A stretch of DNA of 64,000 bases from Vibrio atlanticus (GTDB lineage: Bacteria; Pseudomonadota; Gammaproteobacteria; Enterobacterales; Vibrionaceae), in contig NZ_AP025460.1 of NCBI RefSeq assembly GCF_024347315.1, positions 2,604,001 through 2,668,000 on the forward strand, in the 5' to 3' direction. The position numbers were made by a program, and so were the translations under genes. Below the pieces are notes generated by a model, which saw nothing but the letters and a program-made list of their open reading frames with translations, made no database searches and had not been told where the DNA came from. Shown in pieces: positions 41,480-50,749 of this stretch (the stretch's first letter is position 1; the number at the start of each line of letters is the position of its first letter).

Positions 41480-42037
41480 TTAAACTTCCATCAACTCTTT
41501 TTCTTTAACTGCTAGAACTTCGTCTACGTTCTTAACCGCAGCGTCAGTTAGCTTTTGAATTTCGTCTTGTGCTTTACGATCTTCGTCTTCTGAAATTTCT
41601 TTGTCTTTAAGAAGCGCTTTTAGATCGCCATTCGCGTCACGACGGATGTTACGAATAGCAACACGGCCACCTTCAGCTTCGCCACGAACGATTTTAACTA
41701 GGTCTTTACGACGCTCTTCCGTAAGCGGTGGAAGTGGAACGCGAATAACCGTACCTGCAGACATAGGGTTTAAGCCTAGGTCAGAAGTCATGATTGCTTT
41801 TTCAACAAGAGGAGTCAGTGTTTTATCAAACACTGTAATTGCTAGTGTACGTGCGTCTTCAGCAATAACGTTAGCTACTTGAGTCAAAGGTGTTGGTGCA
41901 CCGTAGTACTCAACAGTAAGACCAGAAAGTAGGCTCGGGTGAGCACGGCCTGTACGGATTTTTTGTAGGCTGTTTTTTAGTGCATCAACACTTTTTACCA
42001 TGCGCTCTTGAGCGTCTTTTTTGATTTCGTTAATCAC
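41480..42037 (-). CDS. frr: Ribosome recycling factor
   Basis: A 185-residue factor that, with EF-G, splits the post-termination ribosome. The core is [26 protein letters not shown] and [25 protein letters not shown]. The ORF runs to an ATG at 42067, but GTG at 42037 has AAGGTGA 5 bases upstream and gives exactly the E. coli length, so GTG is the chosen start. The 10 upstream codons ([10 protein letters not shown]) would be non-conserved. Confidence 0.95.
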   Translation of the reverse strand: MINEIKKDAQERMVKSVDALKNSLQKIRTGRAHPSLLSGLTVEYYGAPTPLTQVANVIAEDARTLAITVFDKTLTPLVEKAIMTSDLGLNPMSAGTVIRVPLPPLTEERRKDLVKIVRGEAEGGRVAIRNIRRDANGDLKALLKDKEISEDEDRKAQDEIQKLTDAAVKNVDEVLAVKEKELMEV

Positions 42038-42098
42038 AATTTCACCTTGATTATGTTCTTTCTTCAAGAAAGCTTTTTATTTGGAGTGATAAGGATAA

Positions 42099-42127
42099 GC
42101 TTACCGAAGCATTATACTTCAGTAAGC
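42099..42127 (-). other. Strong stem-loop between pyrH and frr
   Basis: On the minus strand GCTTACTGAAG pairs with CTTCGGTAAGC around TATAATG, an 11-bp stem with one G-U. There is no U tract, so it is more likely a processing or stability element than a terminator. Confidence 0.6.
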
Positions 42128-42135
42128 CCGAAAAA

Positions 42136-42867
42136 TTAGTCAGCGTCGCTGATTAATGTACCTTCAGTTTCACCCATAACCACGCGACGTAGTGCGCCTG
42201 GCTTATTCATGTTAAATACACGGATTGGCATTTTGTGGTCACGTGCTAGCGTAAATGCGGCCAAGTCCATTACTTTCAATTCTTTCTCAAGAATTGTGTT
42301 GTAAGACAACGTATCATACAACTCTGCGTCTGGGTTTGCTACTGGGTCAGCAGTAAATACACCATCTACTTTTGTTGCTTTTAGAACTACGTCAGCTTCG
42401 ATTTCGATACCGCGTAAACATGCAGCAGAGTCTGTAGTAAAGAATGGGTTACCAGTACCTGCAGAGAAGATCACAACACGACCTTGACGTAGTTGGCTGA
42501 TTGCATCTGCCCAGTTGTAGTCGTCACATACACCTTTAAGAGGAATTGCTGACATTACACGTGCGTTTACGTAAGCACGGTGTAGTGCGTCACGCATAGC
42601 AAGGCCGTTCATTACCGTTGCAAGCATCCCCATATGGTCACCAACAACACGGTTCATACCCGCTTCTGCTAGGCCTGCGCCACGGAAAAGGTTACCACCA
42701 CCGATAACAACACCAACTTGAACGCCTAGTTCAACTAATTCTTTTACTTCTTGAGCCATACGATCAAGGATCGTTGGGTCAATACCAAAACCTTCTTCGC
42801 CTTGTAGCGCTTCACCGCTAAGTTTTAACAGAATACGTTGATACGCTGGTTTAGGGTTCGTAGTCAT
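42136..42867 (-). CDS. pyrH: UMP kinase
   Basis: A 243-residue hexameric amino-acid-kinase-fold enzyme that phosphorylates UMP to UDP. Motifs are [31 protein letters not shown] and [20 protein letters not shown], then the kinase loop [13 protein letters not shown]. The UMP made by Upp (8.1 kb) passes through this step. GGAAGG precedes the ATG. It is between tsf and frr as in E. coli. Confidence 0.96.
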   Translation of the reverse strand: MTTNPKPAYQRILLKLSGEALQGEEGFGIDPTILDRMAQEVKELVELGVQVGVVIGGGNLFRGAGLAEAGMNRVVGDHMGMLATVMNGLAMRDALHRAYVNARVMSAIPLKGVCDDYNWADAISQLRQGRVVIFSAGTGNPFFTTDSAACLRGIEIEADVVLKATKVDGVFTADPVANPDAELYDTLSYNTILEKELKVMDLAAFTLARDHKMPIRVFNMNKPGALRRVVMGETEGTLISDAD

Positions 42868-42972
42868 GGAGCTTACCTTCCAAAGAGTTGATGATTAACA
42901 GTCATGGATAAAAACTGAAGAGCTCAGTTTGCATTCATAACAGCTAAAAGCCGGAAATAATTCATTATTCAT

Positions 42973-43000
42973 AAAAAGACCGCAGCATTTGCCACGGTCT
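42973..43000 (-). terminator. Terminator-like hairpin after tsf
   Basis: On the minus strand AGACCG and CGGTCT pair (with internal unpaired bases) and are followed by TTTTTA. It would separate tsf and pyrH. Confidence 0.65.
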
Positions 43001-43023
43001 CTTTTCAAACAATACGCTAAGGA

Positions 43024-43869
43024 TTAACCTTTTTGTACCGCTGCAACTTCGTCTGCGAAGCTCATTTCAGCTGCTTTCTCGATACCTTCACCAACTTCTA
43101 AACGAACGAAGGTAGTAACTGATGCGCCTTTCTCTTTAAGAATGTCAGCAACAGTTTTCTTAGGTTCCATGATGAAAGCTTGACCAGTAAGAGATACTTC
43201 GCCCGTGAATTTCTTCATACGGCCGATAACCATTTTCTCAGCGATCTCTTGTGGTTTGCCTTCGTTCATAGCGATTTCAACTTGAACAGCTTTTTCTTTT
43301 TCTACTACGTCAGCAGGTACGTCAGATGGGTTAACGTACTCAGGCTTAGAAGCAGCAACGTGCATAGCGATGTGCTTAAGCGTTTCAGCTTCGCCTTCAC
43401 CAGCAACAACAACACCGATTTTCTCGCCGTGACGGTAAGAAGCTAGTGCAACACCTTCAACAAGCTCAACACGACGGATGCTGATGTTCTCACCGATCTT
43501 AGTTACTAGAGCGATACGTGCGTCTTCAAACTTAGCTTGAAGTGCAACGATGTCTAGACGTTCAGCTAGAGCAACTTCAGCAACTTCGTTAGCGAATGCA
43601 AGGAAACCTGCATCTTTAGCTACGAAATCAGTTTGGCAGTTCACTTCAAGAAGAGCAGCAACGCCAGCTTCTTCTTTAATGATGATTGCGCCTTCAGCAG
43701 CAACGTTACCAGCTTTTTTAGCTGCTTTCGCTGCGCCAGATTTACGCATATTTTCAATTGCTAGCTCGATGTCGCCTTCAGCAGCAACAAGCGCTTTTTT
43801 ACATTCCATCATGCCCGCAGCTGTGCGTTCACGAAGTTCTTTAACTAGAGCTGCAGTTACAGTTGCCAT
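43024..43869 (-). CDS. tsf: Elongation factor Ts
   Basis: A 281-residue nucleotide exchange factor for EF-Tu. N-terminal UBA-like motif ([19 protein letters not shown]), the Tu-interacting [17 protein letters not shown] core, and the C-terminal module are all present. Length matches E. coli (283). GAGGAA lies before the ATG. It is cotranscribed with rpsB, with a hairpin between them that reduces read-through. Confidence 0.97.
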   Translation of the reverse strand: MATVTAALVKELRERTAAGMMECKKALVAAEGDIELAIENMRKSGAAKAAKKAGNVAAEGAIIIKEEAGVAALLEVNCQTDFVAKDAGFLAFANEVAEVALAERLDIVALQAKFEDARIALVTKIGENISIRRVELVEGVALASYRHGEKIGVVVAGEGEAETLKHIAMHVAASKPEYVNPSDVPADVVEKEKAVQVEIAMNEGKPQEIAEKMVIGRMKKFTGEVSLTGQAFIMEPKKTVADILKEKGASVTTFVRLEVGEGIEKAAEMSFADEVAAVQKG

Positions 43870-43899
43870 TCTCTATTCCTCAGTAAATTCTAAAAAAGA

Positions 43900-43931
43900 T
43901 AAAAAACAGGGGCCTAATTAATTGGCCCCTG
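43900..43931 (-). terminator. Terminator/attenuator between rpsB and tsf
   Basis: CAGGGGCC and GGCCCCTG pair around an AATTAATTA-type loop. The A run at 43900-43906 gives a U tract on the minus strand. It fits the partial terminator known between rpsB and tsf. Confidence 0.85.
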
Positions 43932-44006
43932 ATATTGACTGTATTCAGTTCTTAAGCCATCGATTATGACCGCTTAATATGAACTAAATATGGCTCAGAG
44001 CCGCTA

Positions 44007-44738
44007 TTATTCAGCTTCTACAAAACCGTCTTTTTCAGCAGCTACAGCAGCAACATCTTTGTTACGACCTTCTTTAACCGCGTCTGCAGCAGCGTTTAGG
44101 TAAAGCTGTACTGCACGGATTGCATCATCGTTACCAGGGATAACGAAGTCAACACCGTCTGGGTTAGAGTTAGTATCAACTACAGCGTAAACTGGGATAC
44201 CTAGGTTGTTTGCTTCTTTAACTGCGATGTGTTCGTGATCAGCATCGATAACGAATAGAGCGTCTGGAAGGCCGCCCATGTTCTTGATACCACCAAGAGA
44301 CTTCTCTAGCTTCTCCATTTCACGAGTGCGCATTAGAGCTTCTTTCTTAGTAAGCTTGTCGAAAGTACCGTCTTGAGCTTGCGCTTCAAGTTCTTTCAGA
44401 CGCTTGATAGACTGACGAACAGTTTTGTAGTTCGTTAGCATACCGCCTAACCAGCGGTTGTTAACGTAGAACTGGTTGCTGTTGATAGCAGCTTCTTTAA
44501 CAGCTTCAGATGCAGCGCGCTTAGTGCCAACAAAAAGAACTTTACCTTTCTTCTCGCCAACTTTAGCGATTTCAGCTAGAGCGTCGTTGAACATTGGTAC
44601 AGTTTTTTCTAGGTTGATGATATGTACTTTGTTACGAGCACCAAAGATGAATGGCTTCATTTTTGGGTTCCAGTAACGAGTTTGGTGACCGAAGTGAACA
44701 CCAGCTTTAAGCATATCGCGCATTGATACAGTTGCCAT
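44007..44738 (-). CDS. rpsB: 30S ribosomal protein S2
   Basis: A 243-residue S2 protein: [27 protein letters not shown] at the start, then [23 protein letters not shown] and [19 protein letters not shown]. The frame runs up to 44771, but the ATG at 44738 with GAGG in front fits the family; the extension would be in the leader RNA. S2 is bound late on the 30S head. The structured leader upstream suggests autogenous control by S2. Confidence 0.97.
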   Translation of the reverse strand: MATVSMRDMLKAGVHFGHQTRYWNPKMKPFIFGARNKVHIINLEKTVPMFNDALAEIAKVGEKKGKVLFVGTKRAASEAVKEAAINSNQFYVNNRWLGGMLTNYKTVRQSIKRLKELEAQAQDGTFDKLTKKEALMRTREMEKLEKSLGGIKNMGGLPDALFVIDADHEHIAVKEANNLGIPVYAVVDTNSNPDGVDFVIPGNDDAIRAVQLYLNAAADAVKEGRNKDVAAVAAEKDGFVEAE

Positions 44739-44860
44739 TTTAAAATCCTCTATGGGGTTAGGCCTCCACATCCCCCATGAATCCGACCCCTAACAACTAA
44801 CCACTTTTCAGCCGTTATCTGTGTTGTTGAGGCACCCCGGAACATGTGTCGGAATGTGTG
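44739..44860 (-). promoter_or_regulatory. rpsB leader RNA (S2-responsive type)
   Basis: The leader contains competing helices. On the minus strand CCCCAT (44752-44757) can pair with ATGGGG (44773-44778), and the overlapping CCTAACCCC (44754-44762) can pair with GTTAGGGG (44787-44794). The switch is directly before the GAGG ribosome site. This agrees with the S2 autoregulatory rpsB leader of gammaproteobacteria (t44-like RNA). Family assignment is from memory of the class, not a search. Confidence 0.65.
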
Positions 44861-45195
44861 TGATTTAAAGAAATAAGTTAGTGGACACAAAGCTTGTTTC
44901 GCCAATTGGAGAAAACAGTCCTGATGTCCGGCGCGCTTTATACCATATTTTGTCTATCTATGGCTAGAAAAAAATCCAAAAATGGCGACTGCTATACTGT
45001 AGCCTATTAGTGGATTTCACCGATAAATCGCGGCCTAATCAAATCGATTCAGCATCGTCTTACAGCGCAATATCGGCTTAAGTTAAGTAGTATCCACCAG
45101 CATTGTATGGATATGGGAATGTTGCGCTAAAATGCTGCACTGATAGAATAGCCCCAATATGCACACTTAGGTGCTACCAAATTAAGAGATATGCA
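44861..45195. other. rpsB-map divergent intergenic region
   Basis: These bases hold no supported gene. They contain the map promoter candidate and a TATACT box at 44993-44998 that may belong to another plus-strand start. A 31-codon in-frame extension of map (from 45103) is considered part of the 5' region, not coding. Confidence 0.6.
45122..45149 (+). promoter_or_regulatory. Putative sigma-70 promoter of map
   Basis: TTGCGC at 45122-45127 and TAGAAT at 45144-45149 are 16 bases apart, 47 bases before the map ATG. Confidence 0.45.
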
Positions 45196-46074
45196 ATGGC
45201 TGTAAAAATTAAAACTGCTGAAGAAATTGAAAAAATGCGCGTCGCCGGCAAGCTGGCTTCTGAAATTTTAGAGATGATTGAACCTCACATCCAAGTGGGT
45301 ACAACGACAGAAGAGCTTAACCAAATCTGTCACGAGTACGCTCTAGAGAGAGGCGCATACTCAGCACCACTTGATTACCACGGTTTCCCTAAGTCTATCT
45401 GTACGTCTATCAACCACATCGTGTGTCATGGTATTCCAGCATCACAAGATGAGACTGGTAGCACAGGTCAATTCAAACCTGCAGTATTGAAAGATGGCGA
45501 TATTCTAAACGTTGATATCACTGTGATTGTTCCTGATGACGAAAATGCAGACCTAAGCACTCGTCCGCAAGGTTACCATGGTGACACATCTAAAATGTTC
45601 CTTGTGGGTGAAGTTTCACCAGCAAACAAACGTCTATGCATGGTTGCTCAAGAAGCACTTTACGAAGGCATGCGTCAGGTTAAACCAGGCGTTCAACTTG
45701 GCCAAGTTGGTACTGCTATCGAGAAGTACATCAAGACAAACAACAAGAATAACCCACGCGCTAAGTTCTCTATTGTAAAAGATTACTGTGGTCACGGCAT
45801 TGGTTCTGAGTTCCACGAAGATCCACAAGTCGTTCACTACAAAAACAGCGATCGCACAGTGCTAAAAGCAGGCATGTGTTTCACAATCGAGCCAATGATC
45901 AATGCTGGTAAATTTGGTTGCCGTCTAGATGACGAAGATAGCTGGACAGTGTACACAGCTGACAGCAAGAACTCGGCTCAGTGGGAACACACATTAGTTG
46001 TGACTGATACAGGTTGTGAAGTACTAACACTACGCAGCGATGATACGATTCCACGTATTATGAAGAATGCTTAG
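45196..46074 (+). CDS. map: Methionine aminopeptidase type I
   Basis: A 292-residue dimetal enzyme that removes the initiator Met. The metal ligands are Asp in NVDITVIVPDD, Asp in YHGDTSKMFLVG, His in YCGHGIGSEFHEDP, and Glu in TIEPMINAGK and QWEHTLVVTD. An ATG at 45191 is out of frame; the upstream frame start at 45103 is rejected because MAVKIKTAEEIEKM at 45196 matches the family. It is longer than E. coli (264) because of extra residues such as PDDENADLSTRPQG. It is divergent from rpsB. Confidence 0.95.
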   Translation: MAVKIKTAEEIEKMRVAGKLASEILEMIEPHIQVGTTTEELNQICHEYALERGAYSAPLDYHGFPKSICTSINHIVCHGIPASQDETGSTGQFKPAVLKDGDILNVDITVIVPDDENADLSTRPQGYHGDTSKMFLVGEVSPANKRLCMVAQEALYEGMRQVKPGVQLGQVGTAIEKYIKTNNKNNPRAKFSIVKDYCGHGIGSEFHEDPQVVHYKNSDRTVLKAGMCFTIEPMINAGKFGCRLDDEDSWTVYTADSKNSAQWEHTLVVTDTGCEVLTLRSDDTIPRIMKNA

Positions 46075-46106
46075 TTCAACAAACTGAACACCTCAGACTT
46101 TTGAAA

Positions 46107-46136
46107 ATATCCTCGCATTGCCGAGGATATTTTTTT
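46107..46136 (+). terminator. map terminator
   Basis: ATATCCTCG and CGAGGATAT pair around a short CATTGC loop, followed by T6. Confidence 0.9.
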
Positions 46137-46213
46137 ATCCGCTCAATTTCGATTTTGCATCAGCTTCTGTTAAATTGTTTACTATTCTCATTTGCTTGCA
46201 CGGATAGCAGACT

Positions 46214-48835
46214 ATGCCTTATCAATGCCCTATTACGTTCAATGACGAACAACTTGAAATCTGCGAATTAAAAAATCAGCTCGAAATCTTCACGCAGTAT
46301 CAAAAGAGTGAATTTCTAAATCATCATCCAGTTACCGATTTGGTTCTGCTGCGCTCCGAATACATGGATTTGCTTCTCAATCGTTTATGGGAACATTTCG
46401 GATTTAGCAAATTGCCACATATCGCACTGGTCGCAGTAGGCGGCTATGGCCGTGGTGAACTACACCCTTTATCCGACATTGATATTCTCATCGTCTCGCA
46501 AAAAACTCTGCCACCAGCACTAGGTGAGAAAGTCAGTCAATTCATCACCCTATTGTGGGATTTGAAGCTAGAAGTCGGCCACGCAGTGCGTACCATTGCC
46601 GAGTGTCTTGAGATCGGCATCGATGATTTAACCGTTGCGACCAACTTGCAAGAGTCACGTTTACTATGCGGAAGCGAAGACACCTTTCAAGAGTTAAAGC
46701 TTAAGATTCATTCCGATTCATTTTGGCCAAGTGAGACCTTCTACAAGGCGAAGATTCAAGAACAGAGAGAGCGTCACGCTCGTTATCACGACACAACTTA
46801 CAATCTAGAGCCGGATATCAAATCAACTCCGGGCGGGCTCAGAGACATCCACACTCTGAGTTGGGTAGCACGTCGCCACTTCGGTGCGACTTCTTTGTTA
46901 GAAATGAGCAAGTATGGCTTTCTTACCGATGCCGAATATCGTGAACTCGTGGAGTGCCAAGATTTCTTATGGCGCGTTCGCTTTGCATTGCATATCGAAC
47001 TACGCCGCTACGACAATCGTCTTACCTTCGCACATCAGGCTCAAGTAGCCGAACATCTTGGTTATACCGGTGAAGGCAATCGTGGTGTCGAGATGATGAT
47101 GAAAGAGTTCTACCGAACACTTCGTCGTGTAGCAGAGCTCAACAAGATGCTGCTTAAGCTGTTTGACCAAGCCATCATTAACGGTGGTCAAACACAAGAA
47201 GCCGAGATTCTCGACAATGACTTCCAACGTCGAGGTTCATTAATCGAAGCGCGTAAGCCAGCCCTATTCCAAGCACGGCCAGAAACGATTCTCGATATGT
47301 TTATCCATATCGCGAATGACTCGACGATCGAAGGGGTAAGCCCACCAACATTACGACAACTGCGAACGGCGCGTCGCCGATTGAACCGCTTCCTGCATAC
47401 CATTCCTGAAGCTCGTGACAAGTTCATGGATTTAGTTCGCCACCCCAACGCACTGCACAAAGCTTTTAGCTTGATGCATAAACTGGGCGTGCTATCGGCG
47501 TACTTACCGCAATGGAGCCAAATTGTCGGCCAAATGCAGTTTGATCTGTTCCACGTTTACACCGTGGATGAACACAGTATTCGCCTGCTCAAGCACATTA
47601 ACCGCTTTAGCCAAGTAGAGAACCACGACAAACACCCAATTTGTTGTGAAGTGTACCCTCGAGTTCAGAAAAAAGAACTCCTGATCCTAGCCGCAATCTT
47701 CCACGACATCGGAAAAGGCCGTGGTGGAGACCACTCCGAGATCGGTGCTGTTGAAGCTTACTCTTTCTGTATTGAGCATGGACTATCGAAGCCTGAAGCC
47801 AAACAAGTTGCGTGGCTAGTACAAAACCACCTGTTAATGTCAGTGACCGCTCAGCGCCGTGATATCTACGATCCGGATGTGATTACCGAATTCGCCAAAA
47901 AAGTTCGCGATGAAGAGTCACTTGAGCTGCTGGTTTGCTTAACTGTCGCTGATATCTGTGCAACCAACCCAGAGCTCTGGAACAGCTGGAAACGTACCCT
48001 ACTCGCAGAGCTATTCCATTCTACGCAGCGAGCACTGCGTCGCGGCTTGGAAAACCCAGTCGATGTCAGAGACCGTATTCGTCACAATCAACAAATGGCA
48101 TCTGCACTGCTGCGTAAAGAAGGTTTCTCCGCTCGTGAAATTGAAGTGTTGTGGCAGCGTTTTAAAGCTGACTATTTTTTGCGTCATACACACACTCAAA
48201 TTGCTTGGCACTGTGAGCACCTACTTCGCTTAGAAGATCCGAGCCAACCTTTAGTACTTATCAGCAAAAAAGCAACACGAGGTGGTACAGAGGTATTCGT
48301 ATACTGTAAAGACCAAGCGGCACTTTTCGCAACCGTTGTTGCCGAGCTCGACAGACGTAACTTTAACGTTCACGACGCACAGGTCATGGTCAGCAAAGAT
48401 GGTCACGTTTTGGATACCTTTATCGTACTTGATCAGCATGGTGAAGCGATTGATGAAGCAAGACACAAAGCCGTTGCGAAACATCTAACTCATGTTCTAG
48501 CTGATGGCCGTCCAACTAAGATTAAGACACGTCGCACGCCTCGAAACTTGCAGCATTTCAAGGTAAAAACTCGGGTTGAGTTCCTACCAACTAAGAGCAA
48601 GAAGCGCACCTTGATGGAATTGAGAGCTCTTGACACACCGGGTTTGTTGGCTCAAGTCGGCGCAACCTTTGCTGAGTTAGACATCAATTTGCACGGCGCT
48701 AAAATTACCACCATCGGCGAACGTGCAGAAGATTTGTTTATTCTGACCAGTGACGCGGGAGGAAGGTTGTCTGAAGAGCAAGAACAAGCCTTAAGAGAAA
48801 GATTAACCGAGCACGTTTCAGAACTCGCACCTTAG
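46214..48835 (+). CDS. glnD: Bifunctional PII uridylyltransferase/uridylyl-removing enzyme
   Basis: An 873-residue nitrogen sensor that adds UMP to GlnB Tyr51 when glutamine is low and removes it when glutamine is high. Nucleotidyltransferase domain near residues 75-95 with GGYGRGELHPLSDIDILI; HD domain (about 450-580) with FHDIGKGRGGDHSEIG; two C-terminal ACT domains (about 695-775 and 800-873), which bind glutamine. The length is near E. coli GlnD (890). Its substrate GlnB is coded at 22.9 kb. It is downstream of map as in E. coli. Confidence 0.96.
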   Translation: MPYQCPITFNDEQLEICELKNQLEIFTQYQKSEFLNHHPVTDLVLLRSEYMDLLLNRLWEHFGFSKLPHIALVAVGGYGRGELHPLSDIDILIVSQKTLPPALGEKVSQFITLLWDLKLEVGHAVRTIAECLEIGIDDLTVATNLQESRLLCGSEDTFQELKLKIHSDSFWPSETFYKAKIQEQRERHARYHDTTYNLEPDIKSTPGGLRDIHTLSWVARRHFGATSLLEMSKYGFLTDAEYRELVECQDFLWRVRFALHIELRRYDNRLTFAHQAQVAEHLGYTGEGNRGVEMMMKEFYRTLRRVAELNKMLLKLFDQAIINGGQTQEAEILDNDFQRRGSLIEARKPALFQARPETILDMFIHIANDSTIEGVSPPTLRQLRTARRRLNRFLHTIPEARDKFMDLVRHPNALHKAFSLMHKLGVLSAYLPQWSQIVGQMQFDLFHVYTVDEHSIRLLKHINRFSQVENHDKHPICCEVYPRVQKKELLILAAIFHDIGKGRGGDHSEIGAVEAYSFCIEHGLSKPEAKQVAWLVQNHLLMSVTAQRRDIYDPDVITEFAKKVRDEESLELLVCLTVADICATNPELWNSWKRTLLAELFHSTQRALRRGLENPVDVRDRIRHNQQMASALLRKEGFSAREIEVLWQRFKADYFLRHTHTQIAWHCEHLLRLEDPSQPLVLISKKATRGGTEVFVYCKDQAALFATVVAELDRRNFNVHDAQVMVSKDGHVLDTFIVLDQHGEAIDEARHKAVAKHLTHVLADGRPTKIKTRRTPRNLQHFKVKTRVEFLPTKSKKRTLMELRALDTPGLLAQVGATFAELDINLHGAKITTIGERAEDLFILTSDAGGRLSEEQEQALRERLTEHVSELAP

Positions 48836-48915
48836 AAAGCTAATTTAGAGCTAGAAATAAGTTGTGACGAGGAAACAAGTTTAGCTCTAGGAGCTGCTTT
48901 AATAGCCAAATAAGT

Positions 48916-48946
48916 GTGGGCAAAGATAGAGAGCGATCTTGCCCAC
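48916..48946. other. Stem-loop downstream of glnD
   Basis: GTGGGCAAAGAT and ATCTTGCCCAC pair with a one-base bulge and an 8-base loop. No U tract follows. It may be a 3'-end or processing structure for glnD; the rest of the 218-base gap shows nothing else. Confidence 0.45.
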
Positions 48947-49053
48947 AACTTACAATCAATTCACAGATATCAACTATCTAGCTCGTCGTTAGGCTGCTAC
49001 ATTGATCAAGTCAATTACATAAAAGTATTACATTCATAACCTAGAGGTCGCTT

Positions 49054-49437
49054 ATGTATCCAAACCTCACTGGCTTAGGTATCCACGAACCTAAACAGAT
49101 TGAACGTTACTCCCTTCGCCAAGAAGCGCACAAAGATATCCTGAAGATTTACTTTCGTAAGCAGAAAGGTGAACTGTTCGCGAAAAGCGTTAAGTTTAAG
49201 TACCCGCGACAAGTAAAAAGTGTGCTTGTTAGCGGCGGCAATAATCAATACAAAGAAGTGACCGAGATTAACCGCAACCTCACTCTTGTGATTGATGAAC
49301 TCAACAAGATCACCAAACCGACGCCAACGGCTGAGGTGGATGTGAAGCAGAAGATCCTTACTGACTTACGCCATCTAGAAAAAGTGGTATCAAGCAAGAT
49401 CGCAGAGATCGAAGCCGATCTAGAAAAACTTAAATGA
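49054..49437 (+). CDS. DUF3461 family protein
   Basis: A 127-residue cytoplasmic protein, rich in Lys and Glu, that matches DUF3461 ([50 protein letters not shown]). The C-terminal third is predicted helical and perhaps coiled. The function is unknown. GAGG stands 7 bases before the ATG, and a bidirectional terminator follows. Confidence 0.85.
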   Translation: MYPNLTGLGIHEPKQIERYSLRQEAHKDILKIYFRKQKGELFAKSVKFKYPRQVKSVLVSGGNNQYKEVTEINRNLTLVIDELNKITKPTPTAEVDVKQKILTDLRHLEKVVSSKIAEIEADLEKLK

Positions 49438-49511
49438 TCCCGCGATTAACTGTTAGCGATTAACGATTAACTAACCTACATTAGTTATGCCGTTAAGGTC
49501 GCACAGACATC

Positions 49512-49547
49512 AAAAAGGGCTGATATCACTATCAGCCCTTTGTTTTT
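49512..49547. terminator. Bidirectional terminator DUF3461 / truC
   Basis: AAAGGGCTGATA and TATCAGCCCTTT pair with a very short loop and have A and T tracts on the two sides. It ends the DUF3461 gene and the convergent truC. Confidence 0.9.
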
Positions 49548-49598
49548 ATTCTATTTTCTCTATTCACTTAGACTCGCGATTGCTTAAACACGCGTGAC

Positions 49599-50348
49599 TT
49601 ACTTCGACAAGCAAGTTTGAGCATCGATTAAGTTGGCATTCCACTCAAAAGTTTCAAACAACCTTAACCACGTTTCATCTAAGTTCGCCTTCATCACCAA
49701 CTCTTCTTTAGTGAAAGGATGAATGAAGCGCAATTCAGAAGCATGCAGCAACAGACGGTGTGAGTCTAAATCATCACGGAACAGTCGGTTATGCTTACCA
49801 TCACCATGTGAAGTATCGCCCACGATTGGGTGTCTTAGATGAGCCATGTGACGACGCAGCTGATGTTTACGTCCTGTCTTTGGCATCATCTCAACTAAGC
49901 AATAACGACTGGTAGGAAAACGGCCTGTTGAATACGGCACTTCAACTTTAGCTAACGGCTCGTAAACAGTGACGGCTTCTTGTGGTTCTTTATCTTCTTT
50001 CGCGAACTTATCGGCGATCTTATCCAGCTCAACCTTAAGCGCATAATCGAGCGTATCGCCCTCTTCTATCCAACCACGCACAATCGCATGATAGGTTTTT
50101 TGCATCTCGTGGTTGGCGAACATCGGCATCACCTCAGAGGCAACTTCACTCGACAGAGCAAACACCAATACGCCAGACGTTGGACGGTCTAAGCGATGCA
50201 GAGGAAATACGTGCTGACCAATTTGGTCGCGCAGAGTCTGCATCACAAACTGAGTCTCGTGTTTATCCAACCATGAGCGATGCACTAGCATACCCGCAGG
50301 CTTATTCACCGCGACAAAATGCTCATCTTGATAAATGATCTCTAACAT
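49599..50348 (-). CDS. truC: tRNA pseudouridine(65) synthase TruC
   Basis: A 249-residue RluA-family enzyme for U65 of tRNA. The catalytic Asp54 is in PLHRLDRPTSGVLVFA; MLVHRSWLD and PKTGRKHQLRRHMAHL are typical TruC segments. An in-frame start at 50357 is possible, but 50348 begins MLEIIYQDEHFVAV and its ATG overlaps the yqcC stop as TAATG, so the two are coupled as in E. coli yqcC-truC. Confidence 0.93.
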   Translation of the reverse strand: MLEIIYQDEHFVAVNKPAGMLVHRSWLDKHETQFVMQTLRDQIGQHVFPLHRLDRPTSGVLVFALSSEVASEVMPMFANHEMQKTYHAIVRGWIEEGDTLDYALKVELDKIADKFAKEDKEPQEAVTVYEPLAKVEVPYSTGRFPTSRYCLVEMMPKTGRKHQLRRHMAHLRHPIVGDTSHGDGKHNRLFRDDLDSHRLLLHASELRFIHPFTKEELVMKANLDETWLRLFETFEWNANLIDAQTCLSK

Positions 50349-50662
50349 TACGCGCATACCTCATCAATGCTCTGAATCGTCACTAGCAGCTCAGCTTTGT
50401 CTGCCTCATTTTTCCACACTTCACCAAAATAAGGATGAATCGCAAAGCCTTTCGGTAGGCTCATTTGGGCATCCATCATTGCGTTGATCTTTACGATAAA
50501 GATCCACTGCAACCACTCTTCTGGCTGTAGCGAGTCAATCGCAAAAGGCTCAACGCTCGCCAAAGCTTCATCCGAAGGCGAAACATCACTCCATAGCGAA
50601 CATTGGCGCATTTGTTGTTCTAATTGTTGAAGTAAAAGAGGTAACTTTGTGGCAGCTGTCAT
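50348..50662 (-). CDS. yqcC: YqcC family protein
   Basis: A 104-residue helical protein that matches the YqcC (DUF446) family, with LLQQLEQQMRQCSLW, EEWLQWIFIVKI and a C-terminal helix. Its function is unknown; its constant pairing with truC suggests a link to tRNA modification. There is no signal peptide. Confidence 0.85.
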   Translation of the reverse strand: MTAATKLPLLLQQLEQQMRQCSLWSDVSPSDEALASVEPFAIDSLQPEEWLQWIFIVKINAMMDAQMSLPKGFAIHPYFGEVWKNEADKAELLVTIQSIDEVCA

Positions 50663-50749
50663 TTTTCACCAAGTTATTTATCTAGTGACCTTGAAATTGG
50701 GGCATAGAGTACCATCTATTTAGGAAAGAAAGTTAGGAGCTTTATTACT

